NCBI GenBank assembly: GCA_039621445.1
Contig: CP154955.1
Span: forward strand, 47,019,540-47,083,539
DNA: 64,000 nucleotides
DNA from: Euglena gracilis
Taxonomy: Eukaryota > Euglenida > Euglenophyceae > Euglenales
Direction of reading: 5' to 3'
Made by a program: the position numbers and the translations under genes. Positions 52,733-63,063 of this stretch are shown piece after piece (position 1 is the first letter of the stretch; every line of letters starts with the position of its first letter). The notes beneath the pieces are model-generated. The model worked only from the letters and a program-made list of their open reading frames with translations, did not search any database and was not told the origin of the DNA.

Positions 52733-53080
52733 GTGCCTGCATTTGAAATCGGCTGGATCTCTTTGAGCTCTGTCTTACCCCCGGGCCGTTGTGTGACAAG
52801 CTGGACAGCACAGAATGGACCCCCCCCCCAAATAACTTGGTGGGGCCCTTGCTCCTGGCCACTGGGGGGAGGGGCAAAAAAGATGGTTCCAGTAACTTGG
52901 CGCCCCCTTTTTAGGCCAAATTCCTTTGCAGCGCTGAAAAAAAAGGGCCCCAATAATCTGACGGGGGGCCAACCGTTGGTTCCAATAACCTGGCACCCCG
53001 CCAGGCTGTTTGGGGGGGGGGGGTTAGCAGCCCACCAAACACCGCCTGGGCCGTCAAAACCATTCTCCCCCGGCCCACAG

Positions 53081-53150
53081 GCACGGTCTGCGGTCCGTCG
53101 CCCTGTTGGCTGCACCCCCTGCCTGGTGGTCCTCCTCTGTCAGCAGCCTG
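53081..53150 (+). CDS. Candidate 70-nt exon
   Basis: Acceptor TTCTCCCCCGGCCCACAG, phase 0, frame ARSAVRRPVGCTPCLVVLLC then QQP, donor GTGGTC in phase 1. Confidence 0.35.
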
Positions 53151-53186
53151 GTGGTCTCGCCCCCCACCCCAGGCCGCTTTCTCCAG

Positions 53187-53241
53187 ATTTCGGTCCAGAA
53201 AAAAAGCCGATTGGGACTCCAGCTGTGTGTTGCCAGTTGTG
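53187..53241 (+). CDS. Candidate 55-nt exon
   Basis: Acceptor AGGCCGCTTTCTCCAG, phase 1 as required by 53081-53150; frame FGPEKKPIGTPAVCCQL, donor GTCTGA. Another frame (ISVQKKSRLGLQLCVASC) is open too. Confidence 0.3.
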
Positions 53242-53263
53242 GTCTGAACATAATTGAAATAGT

Positions 53264-53665
53264 ACCCCCCCCCCCTGTCTAAGCACCACCCTTGTCTAAG
53301 CAACCCCCCGATTCTTACCCATTTTTTTAAAGGTCACCGTCGCGGGGAGGTTTATTTTGTGTGCTTTTTTAAGGGAAATTTTTCAAAAACTTCGAAATTT
53401 CTGCAACTTCTGAGACCTGATTTGGTGAGGTATTGTTGATTTCTGCATCCAAATGTGTGTGAGTTCAACAGTGGACCTCCAAAATAAGGGGAATTTTTCC
53501 TTTTCGGCGCGAAGCGACGGATTTTTTTTTTGCAGTCAAATTTTTACCCCTTGTCTAAGCACCACCCCCCTGGTTCTTACCCATATTTCGGCAAAACAAG
53601 CACCCCCCCCCCCCAGTTCTTACCCATCTTTTCCGATGCTTAGACAAGGGGGGGGGGGAGGTATG
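53264..53665. repeat. Spaced-motif element, CTTGTCTAAGCACC type, intact
   Basis: Left TACCCCCCCCCCTGTCTAAG and right, inverted, TACCTCCCCCCCCCCTTGTC. Internal TTGTCTAAGCACCACCC and GTTCTTACCCAT copies; CGGCGCGAAGCGACGG at 53505. Confidence 0.8.
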
Positions 53666-53734
53666 CATGCACAATAACTATTACATATATGTCAGCAATC
53701 AAATACATGGCCCGCACGGGCCATACACACGTGC

Positions 53735-53955
53735 ATTCATCCATGCATGCATGCACGCATGCATGCATGCATGCATACATACATGCATGCATTCATTCAT
53801 ACATACATACATACATACATACATACATACATACATACATACATACATACATACATGCATGCATACATACATGCATGCATACATACATGCATGCATACAT
53901 ACATACCATACATAAATACATACGTACGAACATACATCCATACATGTATGCGTAC
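53735..53955. repeat. (CATA)n / (CATG)n microsatellite
   Basis: Tetranucleotide array of CATA with CATG interspersed. Confidence 0.97.
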
Positions 53956-54576
53956 ATATGTTTTTTTTCTCTTGTATGAAATCATCAATTTGAATTTTTA
54001 AAGTTTTCTTCTTCGTGCAAGAGAGGTAGAAGGGGGGCACATTGCCACGAAATGGGATATTGAAACAATGTAAGCTCTTGCACAACTGCACAAAGGAGTT
54101 GGTGTGCCGAGCCCCAAATATGTTTGTTTCAGACTGAGTGATGTACCCCCTGATTTTCATGGGAAATGAAACTGCTCGGAAACTCTGTCTGTCGGCTGGC
54201 ATGATCCATTGTGGCAGATACCATGGGGACAGGCGACCGGGCAAAGCATGGCAGGTAATGATTTTAACAGAAACAGGAGCCATTATTTTCACCGAGGTGT
54301 GGAGCACATCAAGCAAATCCCCCTTTTCAGAATCCCAAGGACAATGAGATGTGAGGATTTTCATTTTCTTTGAAAATCAGTTTGCGCAATTGCGCAAGTG
54401 ATTAACTCCTTTGCGCAGGCAAATTTTTTGTTTTTGCTCGTGCGATTGTGCAAGGAACACAGTTAATTTATTCTCACTGGGACCATTTCCTGAAGTGATT
54501 TTTGCTTATCAGAAATGGATGCATCATATGGTGCCATCCGGTGTGTTCCCTGAAATGTATTTTGAATGTTGGACAG

Positions 54577-54711
54577 GAATGTGATTTCGATATCTCACAA
54601 AAACCTGACAAAAACAGAGCCTTCGCAACCCCTTCATCGGACTGTTTTTTTTTACATATTTTGAACTGTTGCACAGAAGAGCGTGTTCTGGTGTGTGAAA
54701 TCATACCCCAG
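54577..54711 (+). CDS. Candidate 135-nt exon
   Basis: Acceptor ATTTTGAATGTTGGACAG; frame ECDFDISQKPDKNRAFATPS, a Cys/Phe stretch, then EERVLVCEIIPQ and donor GTGCGT in phase 0. A shorter form starts at 54677 after TTTTGAACTGTTGCACAG. It joins the next exon in phase across a 77-nt intron of ordinary size. Confidence 0.5.
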
Positions 54712-54788
54712 GTGCGTCACTTTTATGTCCGAGGATTTTAGCTGTTTCCAGTTGTTGAGAAATGTGTCCGTTCAGCCACCTTTTTCAG

Positions 54789-54911
54789 AATGAGTTTAGG
54801 TGTTCACGGAGCCATGGCTTCAGTTGTTTTTCCAGCCAGGATCGTACGCTCTTAATTTTCTCTACAAATTTGAACCTTCCAGAAGGCCACGAAAGGGCTT
54901 TCAAATTCCGG
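54789..54911 (+). CDS. Candidate 123-nt exon
   Basis: Strong acceptor TTCAGCCACCTTTTTCAG, frame NEFRCSRSHGFSCFSSQDRT, LLIFSTNLNLPEGHERAFKF, R, donor GTTCCC; phase 0 to 0. Good splice sites and varied composition. No family recognised. Confidence 0.5.
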
Positions 54912-55017
54912 GTTCCCCTGAACCTGTCACTGCGGTCCCCAAAAAGCGGCCATTCTGGCAGCAGTCGTTGCTGGCCGAATACCATTCGGAGCTCTGAATT
55001 TGTTGATCGGCTCCCAG

Positions 55018-55089
55018 GTTAAGACCACAAAGTCCGTGATGCGACAGGCTAAATTTTCGGAACTGTCCAATGCTCTTCTCACGATTTGA
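55018..55089 (+). CDS. Candidate terminal exon with TGA stop
   Basis: Acceptor GTTGATCGGCTCCCAG, phase 0, frame VKTTKSVMRQAKFSELSNAL, LTI, stop. Follows 54577 and 54789 in phase and would close that gene. Confidence 0.45.
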   Translation, partial: VKTTKSVMRQAKFSELSNALLTI

Positions 55090-55444
55090 ATTGGAACCCT
55101 CAAATTTTCTTCGTGCCCGATGTCTGGTTTTGTGGATTTTGAGGCACGTGTTTTCACCCAAAAAAAGGGACCCCAAATCGACCCCAAAGAGGCCACAATT
55201 TGGAATGGGTCCCAGATTGCGCAATTGCACATGGCAAGTCGACTTTTGTGAGCTAAGTGCGAAGTAGGTCGCCTTGGAGCATTTCCATTAATTTTGGGGT
55301 GAGGACTTGGATTACACTCAGGAGCAGGGTTGGGGTTGCGATTTGGGGGAAAAGTTAGGCCGAAATTGCGAGGGAAATAGGCAGCAATGTCAGCTTGAAA
55401 AATAGGCCTAAATTAAGCCTAAATCGGCGCTAATTTACTGTCCC

Positions 55445-55540
55445 TCCCCCAGTGGGGGGCTGGGGGGGGGGGGTCCAGTAGTTGTACCTACCGGGGACTT
55501 CGGCCATCCAGGTAAAACTACTGGGACCCCTCCCTCCCAT
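55445..55540. repeat. Small inverted repeat GGGTCCAGTAGTT
   Basis: GGGTCCAGTAGTTGTACCTA faces GGTAAAACTACTGGGACCC around ACCGGGGACTTCGGCC. Confidence 0.6.
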
Positions 55541-55613
55541 ACTGACAAGAGAGAATCACGGGAAAGGAAATTTTTTCTGGAGATGGGGTAAATTGGGATT
55601 AATTCGAGGAATG

Positions 55614-55648
55614 GGGTTAGGGCCAGGATTTAGGGTTAGGGTTTGGTT
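55614..55648. repeat. Telomere-like TTTAGGG tract
   Basis: GGATTTAGGGTTAGGGTTTG, a few degenerate TTTAGGG units inside non-telomeric DNA. Confidence 0.4.
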
Positions 55649-55725
55649 CCGGAATCAGTTGCCTTGCATATGTCTTTTATTTTAGGGGATTTTTATTTGT
55701 TTTGTTTTGTTTTGTTTTATTACAG

Positions 55726-55894
55726 GGGATTTCTCCATTTTATAGAGCAAAGGTCTGCAATGCTATGGAACGAACCTCAAAGTGGGGTGGTTGTGTCTCT
55801 GGGCTGCCAGATGGACCTGATGCTGTTCTCCCCACAACGCTGCTCTTCTATCTCACATAACGGCCTAGCAGTGCTTCCTCTCCGGTCAGCGATG
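55726..55894 (+). CDS. Candidate 169-nt exon
   Basis: Very strong acceptor TTTTGTTTTGTTTTATTACAG. One base completes a codon, then GFLHFIEQRSAMLWNEPQSG, VVVSLGCQMDLMLFSPQRC and on to VLPLRSAM, donor GTAGCG (phase 0); or it runs to a GTAGCA at 55912. Mixed, protein-like. No family recognised. Confidence 0.5.
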
Positions 55895-56038
55895 GTAGCG
55901 CAGCTAGATGGTAGCAGAGGAACCAATTTCAATTGCTTTCCGACCCCCCCTCCTAAAGGCAGCCAAGAAGTTGTCGTCTTGGCCGTTGCTGATTGATGTA
56001 TGATTTTGGAAGATCTCTAGCTGGGCCTGAGCCGGCAG

Positions 56039-56157
56039 ACTCGGCTGATCAGGCAACAACTTCCGGGGATGGATTTCATCAATTCCAATTATTTGGTGTT
56101 GTTCATGCTGAAGAACTTGAACTTTTGGGGTCATGCGTTGCAAAGTTTAATTTGTTG
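56039..56157 (+). CDS. Candidate 119-nt exon
   Basis: Acceptor GGGCCTGAGCCGGCAG and donor GTAATC. Two frames are protein-like: TRLIRQQLPGMDFINSNYLV (phase 0 in, 2 out) and SADQATTSGDGFHQFQLFGV (phase 1 in, 0 out). The second fits the next exon if the upstream donor at 55912 is used. Confidence 0.45.
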
Positions 56158-56339
56158 GTAATCGGTAATTAGTAATCACCTCTGCACCTCGTGGCAGTGG
56201 CCCATTACTGATGCACAATGGGCCGCACTTTTTTTCTGGGGAATCTCTGTAAAAAAAAAAACGAGATCCGTTCTACAAGTTTTCACCCATCCAGTTTCCA
56301 AACGCCTTCATCCTCCACGCGTTTTTTTTGACACGTCAG

Positions 56340-56381
56340 CAGAATTCATTCCAGTTAGTAGCCCCCCACGTCCCAGAACGG
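56340..56381 (+). CDS. Candidate 42-nt microexon
   Basis: Acceptor GCGTTTTTTTTGACACGTCAG, donor GTAGAT. Frame QNSFQLVAPHVPER (0 to 0) or EFIPVSSPPRPRT (1 to 1); the latter joins 56450. Confidence 0.4.
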
Positions 56382-56449
56382 GTAGATGAGCAATGTTCCA
56401 AACCTGGAAACGTGAGAAATCAACACCGAGGCTGTAAAGGGCTGTGCAG

Positions 56450-56592
56450 ATGGATGGACCTTCATTGTGATCCAAGCGGATGAGTTGGACCATACACCAT
56501 TCCCAAGGCCTATTTGTGGTTTTTCGGCGGAACGGAATCTGGGAAATTGCATCAAACTGTCCCATTTTCATGCATTTGTGGTTTCTGCACAA
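56450..56592 (+). CDS. Candidate 143-nt exon
   Basis: Acceptor AAAGGGCTGTGCAG, phase 1, frame GWTFIVIQADELDHTPFPRP, ICGFSAERNLGNCIKLSHF, HAFVVSAQ, donor GTTTGT in phase 0. Strongly protein-like. The long minus-strand open frame over it is judged a shadow. Confidence 0.5.
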
Positions 56593-56715
56593 GTTTGTTG
56601 CAGGAAGCCATTGGTCCAACAGAGGTCGGATTGTCACTGATATGTGAATACATTGGCTCTTGAATTTTTTATCGACTCCCATGCAATGCCTCCACGTTCT
56701 ATTTGTAAGTTGCAG

Positions 56716-56823
56716 ATCCCGCCCTCTTCCCCGCGCTGCACCACCGCACAGCCGGCCCCAAACCCGCAACTTCCACCCCAACCGCCCCCGCAAGTCATTC
56801 ACCTCCCCAATCCGTCCCCTTAG
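56716..56823 (+). CDS. Candidate terminal exon, Pro-rich tail
   Basis: Acceptor CTATTTGTAAGTTGCAG, phase 0, frame IPPSSPRCTTAQPAPNPQLP, PQPPPQVIHLPNPSP, stop TAG. Would end the gene of 55726-56592. Confidence 0.45.
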   Translation: MPPSSPRCTTAQPAPNPQLPPQPPPQVIHLPNPSP

Positions 56824-56867
56824 CTTGTATTTCCACGGCCGGGGACCAGCCCACGGCCGGCCCCCAC

Positions 56868-57173
56868 CAGACCTCTGCTTAGGGATCCCCCCCCCATGGG
56901 GGAGCTGGACTGCAAGTAATCCAAAGCAGGCCAGTCCAATTTTCACCTCCTGGTGGGGGGGGCTGCTAGAAGCCTCGGCTGATGTGTGTGATATTTTTGC
57001 CCTTAAAGCCTGCCAAAATGGCCCAAATTTTGGCATTTTTGAGGTTTTATTTGAAACAAAATCAGCAAAAGAAAATGGTTTCCAATGCCCGCGACCACCC
57101 CCTCCCAGGGATATGTCCACCCAGCGGCCTTTTTCCCATCCAGGGGACCCAGGGGTCCTGAAGCAAAGGCCTG
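56868..57173. mobile_element. CTTAAGG-family MITE, divergent
   Basis: Left CAGACCTCTGCTTAGGG, right inverted CAGGCCTTTGCTTCAGG; shares GCTGGACTGCAAGTAATCCA. No clear duplication. Confidence 0.65.
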
Positions 57174-57544
57174 ACCCTTCTTTGTCGCCCCCTCCTGTGT
57201 GAAGTGTGTTGACAGGGCAGGCAAGGTGTAGGTCAAAGACAGGCTTTTCCTCCCAGTGCAGCATCTTGGGGGGGGGGCTTTTGTGGCCCAGACCGAAACA
57301 CACGGTTTCCATCGATAGGATTTCTTTATTTTGGACATCAAGGTTTTGAGAACAACAATTCCGAGAGTTGCCGGCGTGTTGCTGCTTTCCCATAATGCCT
57401 AACCCGTGATGCCGGGGAGTGGCATGTGACGTTAAAGTGGTGAGTAATTTTGGCTCCAGGGGGGGAACAAAAGCCCTCCCCTGTGGCGGCACTTGTCCGG
57501 AGGCCTTGAACATACCTCCCCCCAGGCGCTTCCAGCTCCTGACA

Positions 57545-57722
57545 TACAAACTTGGCCCCTAAAGTTGGCCTTCGGCCTGACCTTGCGACCTTGGCCCCCC
57601 AATTTAAGGGTTTAGGCCTATTCTGTGCATGGCCCACCAAATTTCTTAATATGCAAATTTGGCCTCTGGGGTTGCCCCCCCCCCCCTCGCCAGCCTTACC
57701 TTCAATCGTGGCCCGGGCCCAG
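57545..57722. repeat. AAGTTGGCC/ATGGCCCGGGCC repeat
   Basis: Second copy of the 45960-46085 repeat, with an extra CTTGGCCCCCCAATTTAAGG block. Confidence 0.6.
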
Positions 57723-57939
57723 GGAACGGAAGGTGGACAGTCATCTAGCGGCCTCTGATCTAAACCTTCGCAAAGGCCCCTTGTCATGCACCCAGCTTCT
57801 CGGTCCCAAAAGCCTGATCAAGGCTCCACACCACATGACCCCATTATTGTTGACTTCGTCTTTCTCCTGCTCCGTAGCGTGGCATGGCATTTCTCCTGCC
57901 AATTCCCGTTTCCTCTTGAGCGAACGGACCATTCAATTG

Positions 57940-58170
57940 ATTAGTCACTGGCCACCCCCCCCCTCGACGGGGAGGCGGGTGACTGGGTTTTGCAGAGTGA
58001 TTGACTGGTTTTTGGTCCAACCCCCCCAAGGAGGGGGGGTGACAAAAAGCCGCAAAGGTGATTGAAGGCGGAAGGAAAATTTTTTCTTGCATTTCCAGAA
58101 TGGCCAACCCTTCCCTAGGGGAGAGGGTACTGACTGACTGGCTTTTCAAAAGTGAGTGGAAGTGACCTCT
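57940..58170. repeat. GTGACTGACTGG repeat copy
   Basis: Starts TAGTCACTGGCC right after an open segment reading WHGISPANSRFLLSERTIQ from a good acceptor (CTTTCTCCTGCTCCGTAG, ends 57877). Confidence 0.6.
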
Positions 58171-58185
58171 GGGAAGAGGGGGTCG

Positions 58186-59449
58186 CTGAGCTCTTTATCT
58201 CTTTAGAGTAAGAGCGAAGCTTACCACCCGCCCCCCCCCCCACACCCCCCTGACCCCCGCCCCCCCCCTGGGTAGGCCGGGGCACCCGAGGATGATCGAT
58301 GTGATTGGATTTTCAGGGCTGAAAAGTTAATAGCCTATAGGTTAGGAGAGGATCCCAAGGTTCACCAGAGCCCTCGGGTTACCCCCAACTCCACGCCAGT
58401 CCAGAGATATGGCCCAAGCAAAAAAAGTTGTCTACCATTTTTTTTGCGGAAAATTTCAGGGGCATTTTGGGGTCAAAAAATCGAAGAATTCAAAATATCT
58501 CGAAAACGCTGCGGAGTTGCGGGAAAGTAAAGGGGGCCTCATTTCACAACTTTGGGACACCCTATCGTGTGCGGTTTGGCCCAACTCCTCGCCTAGCCCG
58601 AGATACGGCCGTTTTGTGGTTTTGGGCCAGTTTTGCCAGTTTTAGCCATTTCGGGCCTGTTCGGGGTCCGAAACCGTAAATTGGCCATATCTCGGACTAG
58701 ACGAGGAGTTGGGACCCAAACCAGAAACCAGGGGGTCAGACATGAGGTTTAGGGGGTGGGTTTGACCGTTTTTTGAGGTTCCCGGGGTCTGGTTGTGCGA
58801 TTTTGGGCCAGTTTTGGGTATTCGGGGACCCCTGCGGGGGTCCGAGGGCGGCTGGGCGAGGGAGGTCGGGAGGCAGGTCAGGACCCAAAATTTTGGAAAA
58901 AAAAACAATTTTTCGCTCAAAAACACTATTTTTCATTTTAGAACAACAAAAAAAAATGTTTTTGAGCGCAAAAAAATTTCCGACCCGGACCCCCCCCCCA
59001 TGCCCCCCTGGCTGGGGCCGGCTGGGGCCCGCCCACCCCCTGGCCGGTGTACTTAACCATTTGGGGGTCAAAAAGTCGAAAATTTTCGAAAAATCTTTTT
59101 TGCTCAAAACGATATTTTTTTGACCTCCTGGACCCGAAAAAAAGTGTTTTTGGGCCGAAAATGATCGTTTTTGACCCCCGCCCCCCCCTTTTGGGCCCAA
59201 ATCCTATGGACTTTGGGTCTTTTTCGGGTCAAAAAAAATCGAAAAAAATTGCCCAAAAATATTTTTTTTGCCCCCCCCCCCCCCCGGACCCAGAAAAAAG
59301 TGTTTTTGAGCCGAAAAAATGAGCATTTTTCCTCCCCCGGCCCCGGCCCAGGCTGGGCAGCCGGCCGAGCCGCCATCCGGGCCAGCCCGGGCCGGGCCGC
59401 CGGGCCGGGGTGGTCTCCCAAAGAGCTCAGCTCTACGTCACACCCTGGT
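58186..59449. repeat. Composite repeat, copy with both termini
   Basis: Starts GTCGCTGAGCTCTTTATCTC and ends GCTCTACGTCACACCCTGGT; AAAAAGTCGAAAA units and CTCCTGGACCCGAAAAAAAG inside. Confidence 0.7.
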
Positions 59450-59510
59450 TGGTAAAGTTATGTGGATCGACACTCTTCAGCCCAGGGGTGCAAGGCACAC
59501 TGCACCCCAG

Positions 59511-59578
59511 GAATTATACTCAACGCTCACTGTTCCGCTTACATGATAGCGGCAACACAGTCAAAAATGAAATTAGTG
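59511..59578 (+). CDS. Candidate 68-nt exon with GTAAGA donor
   Basis: Acceptor GGCACACTGCACCCCAG, frame NYTQRSLFRLHDSGNTVKNE, IS, then consensus donor GTAAGA in phase 1. Another frame (IILNAHCSAYMIAATQSKMK) is also open. Confidence 0.45.
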
Positions 59579-59727
59579 GTAAGATAATAATTGGAGCCGG
59601 GTTTCCTGTTTCATTCCGTTGAACATTGCTGCGGCATTCACCGAACACAAAAACATTTCCTTGTGCCTGCCCCCCATATCGGACGCCCATGCTTTCTGAC
59701 CCCCCAATGCTTCTCTTCTCTCAACAG

Positions 59728-59778
59728 CGTCTAAAATGGCATCTTTGGCTAATTTTGGGGCTTTTATTCTGTCACACT
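59728..59778 (+). CDS. Candidate 51-nt exon
   Basis: Excellent acceptor AATGCTTCTCTTCTCTCAACA plus G, phase 1 as needed after 59578; frame SKMASLANFGAFILSH, donor GTAGAA in phase 1. Confidence 0.45.
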
Positions 59779-59915
59779 GTAGAAAAAGCCTAACCCCCAA
59801 AAAATAAGTCCCAGTTTTATTTTTGGGTCCGTTGCCGTAAACCTCCAGGGGAGGGGTCTTATTTTGGGATTTTTTCTTGAACAACCCGGGCCACAAAAAA
59901 GATATCACGTTTCAG

Positions 59916-60063
59916 GTCCCCGAGCCAGCAGACCTTGATCCGAATTCCGCTTCGGGCCCAGGCTAACTTGGCTCCACGGCGGCGCAGTGCCATGGCCCGC
60001 AATGCCTCCAGCGCTGCACCCCCCTCCCGGCGCCACGGCGGGGGCTTTTCGCCGCCCCACAGT
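59916..60063 (+). CDS. Candidate 148-nt exon, Arg/Ser-rich
   Basis: Acceptor GATATCACGTTTCAG, phase 2, frame SPSQQTLIRIPLRAQANLAP, RRRSAMARNASSAAPPSRRH, donor GTGCTC. GC-ending codons. Confidence 0.4.
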
Positions 60064-60193
60064 GTGCTCCCATCGTCCCCCGGGCGATGCCCCTGCCGCC
60101 TTGGCCAGCCCGCTGTGTGGCCCTCGCCGCGCTTTGCCTGTTTTGGACCCCCCCTCCGTACCCCGATACCCCACGCTTTGCCTCATCCCCCAG

Positions 60194-60249
60194 GCTTCCC
60201 TCTGCGGGCGGCGGGGGCCCCGTGTCTGCCGTCGTGGACATATTTGAGG
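60194..60249 (+). CDS. Candidate 56-nt exon
   Basis: Acceptor GCTTTGCCTCATCCCCCAG, frame LPSAGGGGPVSAVVDIFE, donor GTGGGG; phase 2 in, 1 out. Confidence 0.4.
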
Positions 60250-60456
60250 GTGGGGGTAACCGGAGGAAAGATGGGAAGTGCAGTGACAGCACATGTTTGA
60301 GTGCGTTTCCATGTATCGATCAGCAACAAAAGGAAAACTGGGCTCCTGGCCACAATCACACGTCACACACATTTTTTTAAAAAAATGCTTCTGATCTGAT
60401 GACCGATGAATGATTTTGGTGGAAGTTCATATGACTTTCAATGTTGCTATTTCTCA

Positions 60457-60683
60457 GTTACCCCCCCCCCTTTGCCCACCGACCACTCCCGTATATCAGC
60501 CGCCCCCGGCCGGGGTTGTTGGTCAGGGGTGCGTACGACCGGTCGGGTCGTCGGTGACAAGGAAAATTTGGGGAACAGTATTACGACCCCCCCCCCGGTC
60601 GGGGGTTGCAGGTCATGGGGTGCGTATGACCTCCCGGTGGGGGGTTGTAGGAACCCAGTCGGTGGGCAGGGGGGGGGATATTT
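60457..60683. repeat. TIR element, GCCCACCGACC family
   Basis: Left TTTGCCCACCGACCACTCC and right CCCAGTCGGTGGGCAGGGG inverted; GGTCGGGGGTTG(C/T)AGG repeated. Confidence 0.65.
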
Positions 60684-60717
60684 AATAGTTGCCACCGGCC
60701 TGAGCTGTGTCAGTATG

Positions 60718-60834
60718 CTGTGTGTGTGTGTGTGTGCATGCGTGCGTTCGTGCGTGTGTGTGTGTGTGTGTGTGTATGGGTGGGTGGGTGGGTGGGCGGG
60801 TGGGTGGGTGGTTGTGCTTGTGGGTGTGGGTGTT

Positions 60835-60881
<47 letters not shown>

Positions 60882-60900
60882 GTGTGTGTGTGTGTGCGCG
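60718..60900. repeat. Compound GT, GGGT, TC microsatellite
   Basis: GT, then GGTGGGTG, then CT runs, then GT. Confidence 0.97.
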
Positions 60901-61228
60901 CGCTGGAAGCACTTTGTTTTCCTGCTACACACCAGAAATTTTTCTCTAAAAAAACCATGTAGCTTCATGTGAGGTCGCGTAAAATTACGTGTGGGATTTT
61001 ACAACGTTTGCTCAATTCTGCACCATTGACCTTTTCTGGGAAATATTGTCGCAAACATTTTGGGATTATCTTTGAGCAGCAAATTTTTTTCATTGTGTCC
61101 ATTGGAATTATGTCGCTGGGTGTTTTTTTCTGAGGTTTCTGAGATTTGGCCCAATTTTGGCACCCTGGTCATTTTTTTTCAAAATTCCAATTAATTTATT
61201 ATTTGTTATCTAACAGTTCCAATATTCA

Positions 61229-61670
61229 ATACCCCCAACTTGACCCCCCCAAATAATATCCCCTGAATAGAAGTCACCCCTGACCCCCCCCCAAATAAGG
61301 CCCCCCCAAAATAAGACCCCGGTGGGCCGATCGAGCAAAAATGAAAATTCAGACCACCCCAAATAAAACCCCCTGACAGTGCAAAGCACTGGAGACGGTG
61401 AAGATTTTCCCTGAAAAAATCGCCAAAACCCCCAATTTCATACACAAAAAGGATGAAGTTTCAAAAATTTTCAGATTTTTGAAGTACAAAACACATGGTT
61501 AATGTCAACGCATATGGCGCGAAGTGCTAAAGGAAAAATTATTGTTTTTGGGAACCTGGAAAATGATGCCTTTTTTTGGGGCCCGGGGCGGTCAAGAAAA
61601 AAATTCAAAAAATAAGGCGCCTCCCAAAAAATAAATACCCCCTGAAGGTTACCAGCAACGGACCTAACAA
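61229..61670. repeat. Spaced-motif element, AAATAAGACCCC type
   Basis: Close relative of the left part of 16079-17276 over about 430 bp, including GGGCCGATCGAGCAAAAAT and CCAGCAACGGACC. Confidence 0.7.
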
Positions 61671-61902
61671 ATAAAATCTGGCGTCCTTGTGTCTAATTCG
61701 ATCAGATTTTGACTCGTTGCTCGTTGACACATCCTTCTGTCTCAACGCCACATCCTTGGAGCGTTGCCATGCCTTGGACGGAGAGGGGTTGTCCAGATAA
61801 AAAGTCGGAATGTTAGCCTGTGAGTGTGTTCTCTTTGTTGAGCACAGTTTTGGGCAAATTTTACTTTTCATTCATTTGCCTGTTAATTCATTGCACAAAA
61901 AG

Positions 61903-61931
61903 GATCAGAAGCACGAAGGAGGCGTCATATT
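61903..61931 (+). CDS. Candidate 29-nt microexon with GTAAGT donor
   Basis: AG after TTCATTGCACAAAA, frame DQKHEGGVI, perfect donor GTAAGT. Confidence 0.3.
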
Positions 61932-62159
61932 GTAAGTCATCATGGGACATTATCCATCGGGCAAAAAACCACCGTGGGATTCAAAGCCAGAGAGGGGTGA
62001 TGGATTACACATACAAACGATGGATGTCGCCAATCGACAAATGGCTCCAAAAACCATGTCGGTTCAAAAAAAAAACCATGTCCGTCGGTTTCTGAAACAT
62101 TGCAAAGTATATGGTTTAAGCATACTTGCAGTTAGTGTGACCGGAAAAAAATGTTTCCG

Positions 62160-63025
62160 TGCGCCGCGACCACCGCGGAAGAAAATTTTTTGTAACCGGC
62201 AGCGCCGCGGCAAAATTTTTTCTGTGCGCCGCGAATGCCGCGGCACTGGTTTATGTGTGCACCGCGACCGCCGCGGAAACTTTTTTTTGGAAAAATTCAA
62301 CGGATGGGGTACTAACCCCCCCCCCAAATAATACCCCCCGGGGTATTATTTTTTCGCCCGAAGTCCCGGCCCGAGGGGGGGGTATTATTTGGGGGGGGGG
62401 GGTATTATTTTCCCAAAATTTTCGAAATTTCCGGAAGTCCCGTGAAACCCAAAATAGCACCCAAAACCGCCCTTTGGGGTCATTTTTTTCACTTTCTTGT
62501 GAAATTTACCATTTTTGGAGGTCAGATGAGCCAGAAAAATCCATTTTTTGCATAATTTGTTGTCAGAAATTGTGATTTTTACCTACATTTTCAGGTCAAA
62601 AATCCGGGCCTTCGGCCCGAAACCGGGGGGGGGGGTATTATTTCGGCGGCCGAAGTCGGACCCCAAGGGGGGGGGGTATTATTTGGGGGGGGGGAATTAT
62701 TTGGGGGGGGTATTATTTGGGGGGGGTTTACCTTGGCAACACTTTGTTTTGCCAAAGCCCGGGTGAGCGCCTTCTACTTCTGTCGATCTAATTGTTTCCA
62801 CCAAAAAAACGTTGGGTGTTGTGTTGCTGCCAATACGTATTTGAGCTCCGGGCAGGAAAAATTTTTTGTGCCGCAGCAACCGCGGAAAATTTTTCCGCTT
62901 GCGCCGCGACCACCGCGGCAATAAATTTTGCTCGTGCCGCGACAGCCGTGGCAAAAATCTTTCTGTGCGCCGCGACCACCGCGGAAAAAAAAATTTGCGC
63001 CACGGCAGGAGCGCCGCGGCGCACT
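62160..63025. repeat. GCCGCGACCACCGCGG mini-hairpin arrays
   Basis: Two clusters (62160-62285 and 62868-63025) of GCCGCGACCACCGCGGAAAA-like units every 30 bp or so, each a short CCGCG/CGCGG stem followed by an A/T tract. The element at 62313-62736 splits them. Confidence 0.8.
62313..62736. repeat. Spaced-motif element, GGTATTATTTGGGG type
   Basis: Ends ACTAACCCCCCCCCAAATAA and TTATTTGGGGGGGGTTTACC inverted; at least seven GGTATTATTT(G/C/T) copies between G runs, with ATTATTT also at irregular spacing. Confidence 0.8.
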
Positions 63026-63063
63026 AGCTACAAGTATGGGTTTAAGTGCTGTTTTTATTTCAG

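Noticed and set aside
52373-53257. Plus-strand 294-codon frame as one gene
   Set aside because: It crosses several poly-C tracts and repeated GTTCCAGTAACTTGG blocks; only parts bounded by splice signals were kept.
53699-54364. Minus-strand 221-codon frame
   Set aside because: Its C-terminal third is the CATA microsatellite. The N-terminal part is protein-like, but the strand is ambiguous because a plus frame with a GTAATG donor overlaps it.
56308-57549. Minus-strand frame of 413 codons, the longest in the window
   Set aside because: It runs through a MITE (56868-57173) and C-run repeats, and the plus strand beneath it has several good splice-bounded exons. Judged a shadow.
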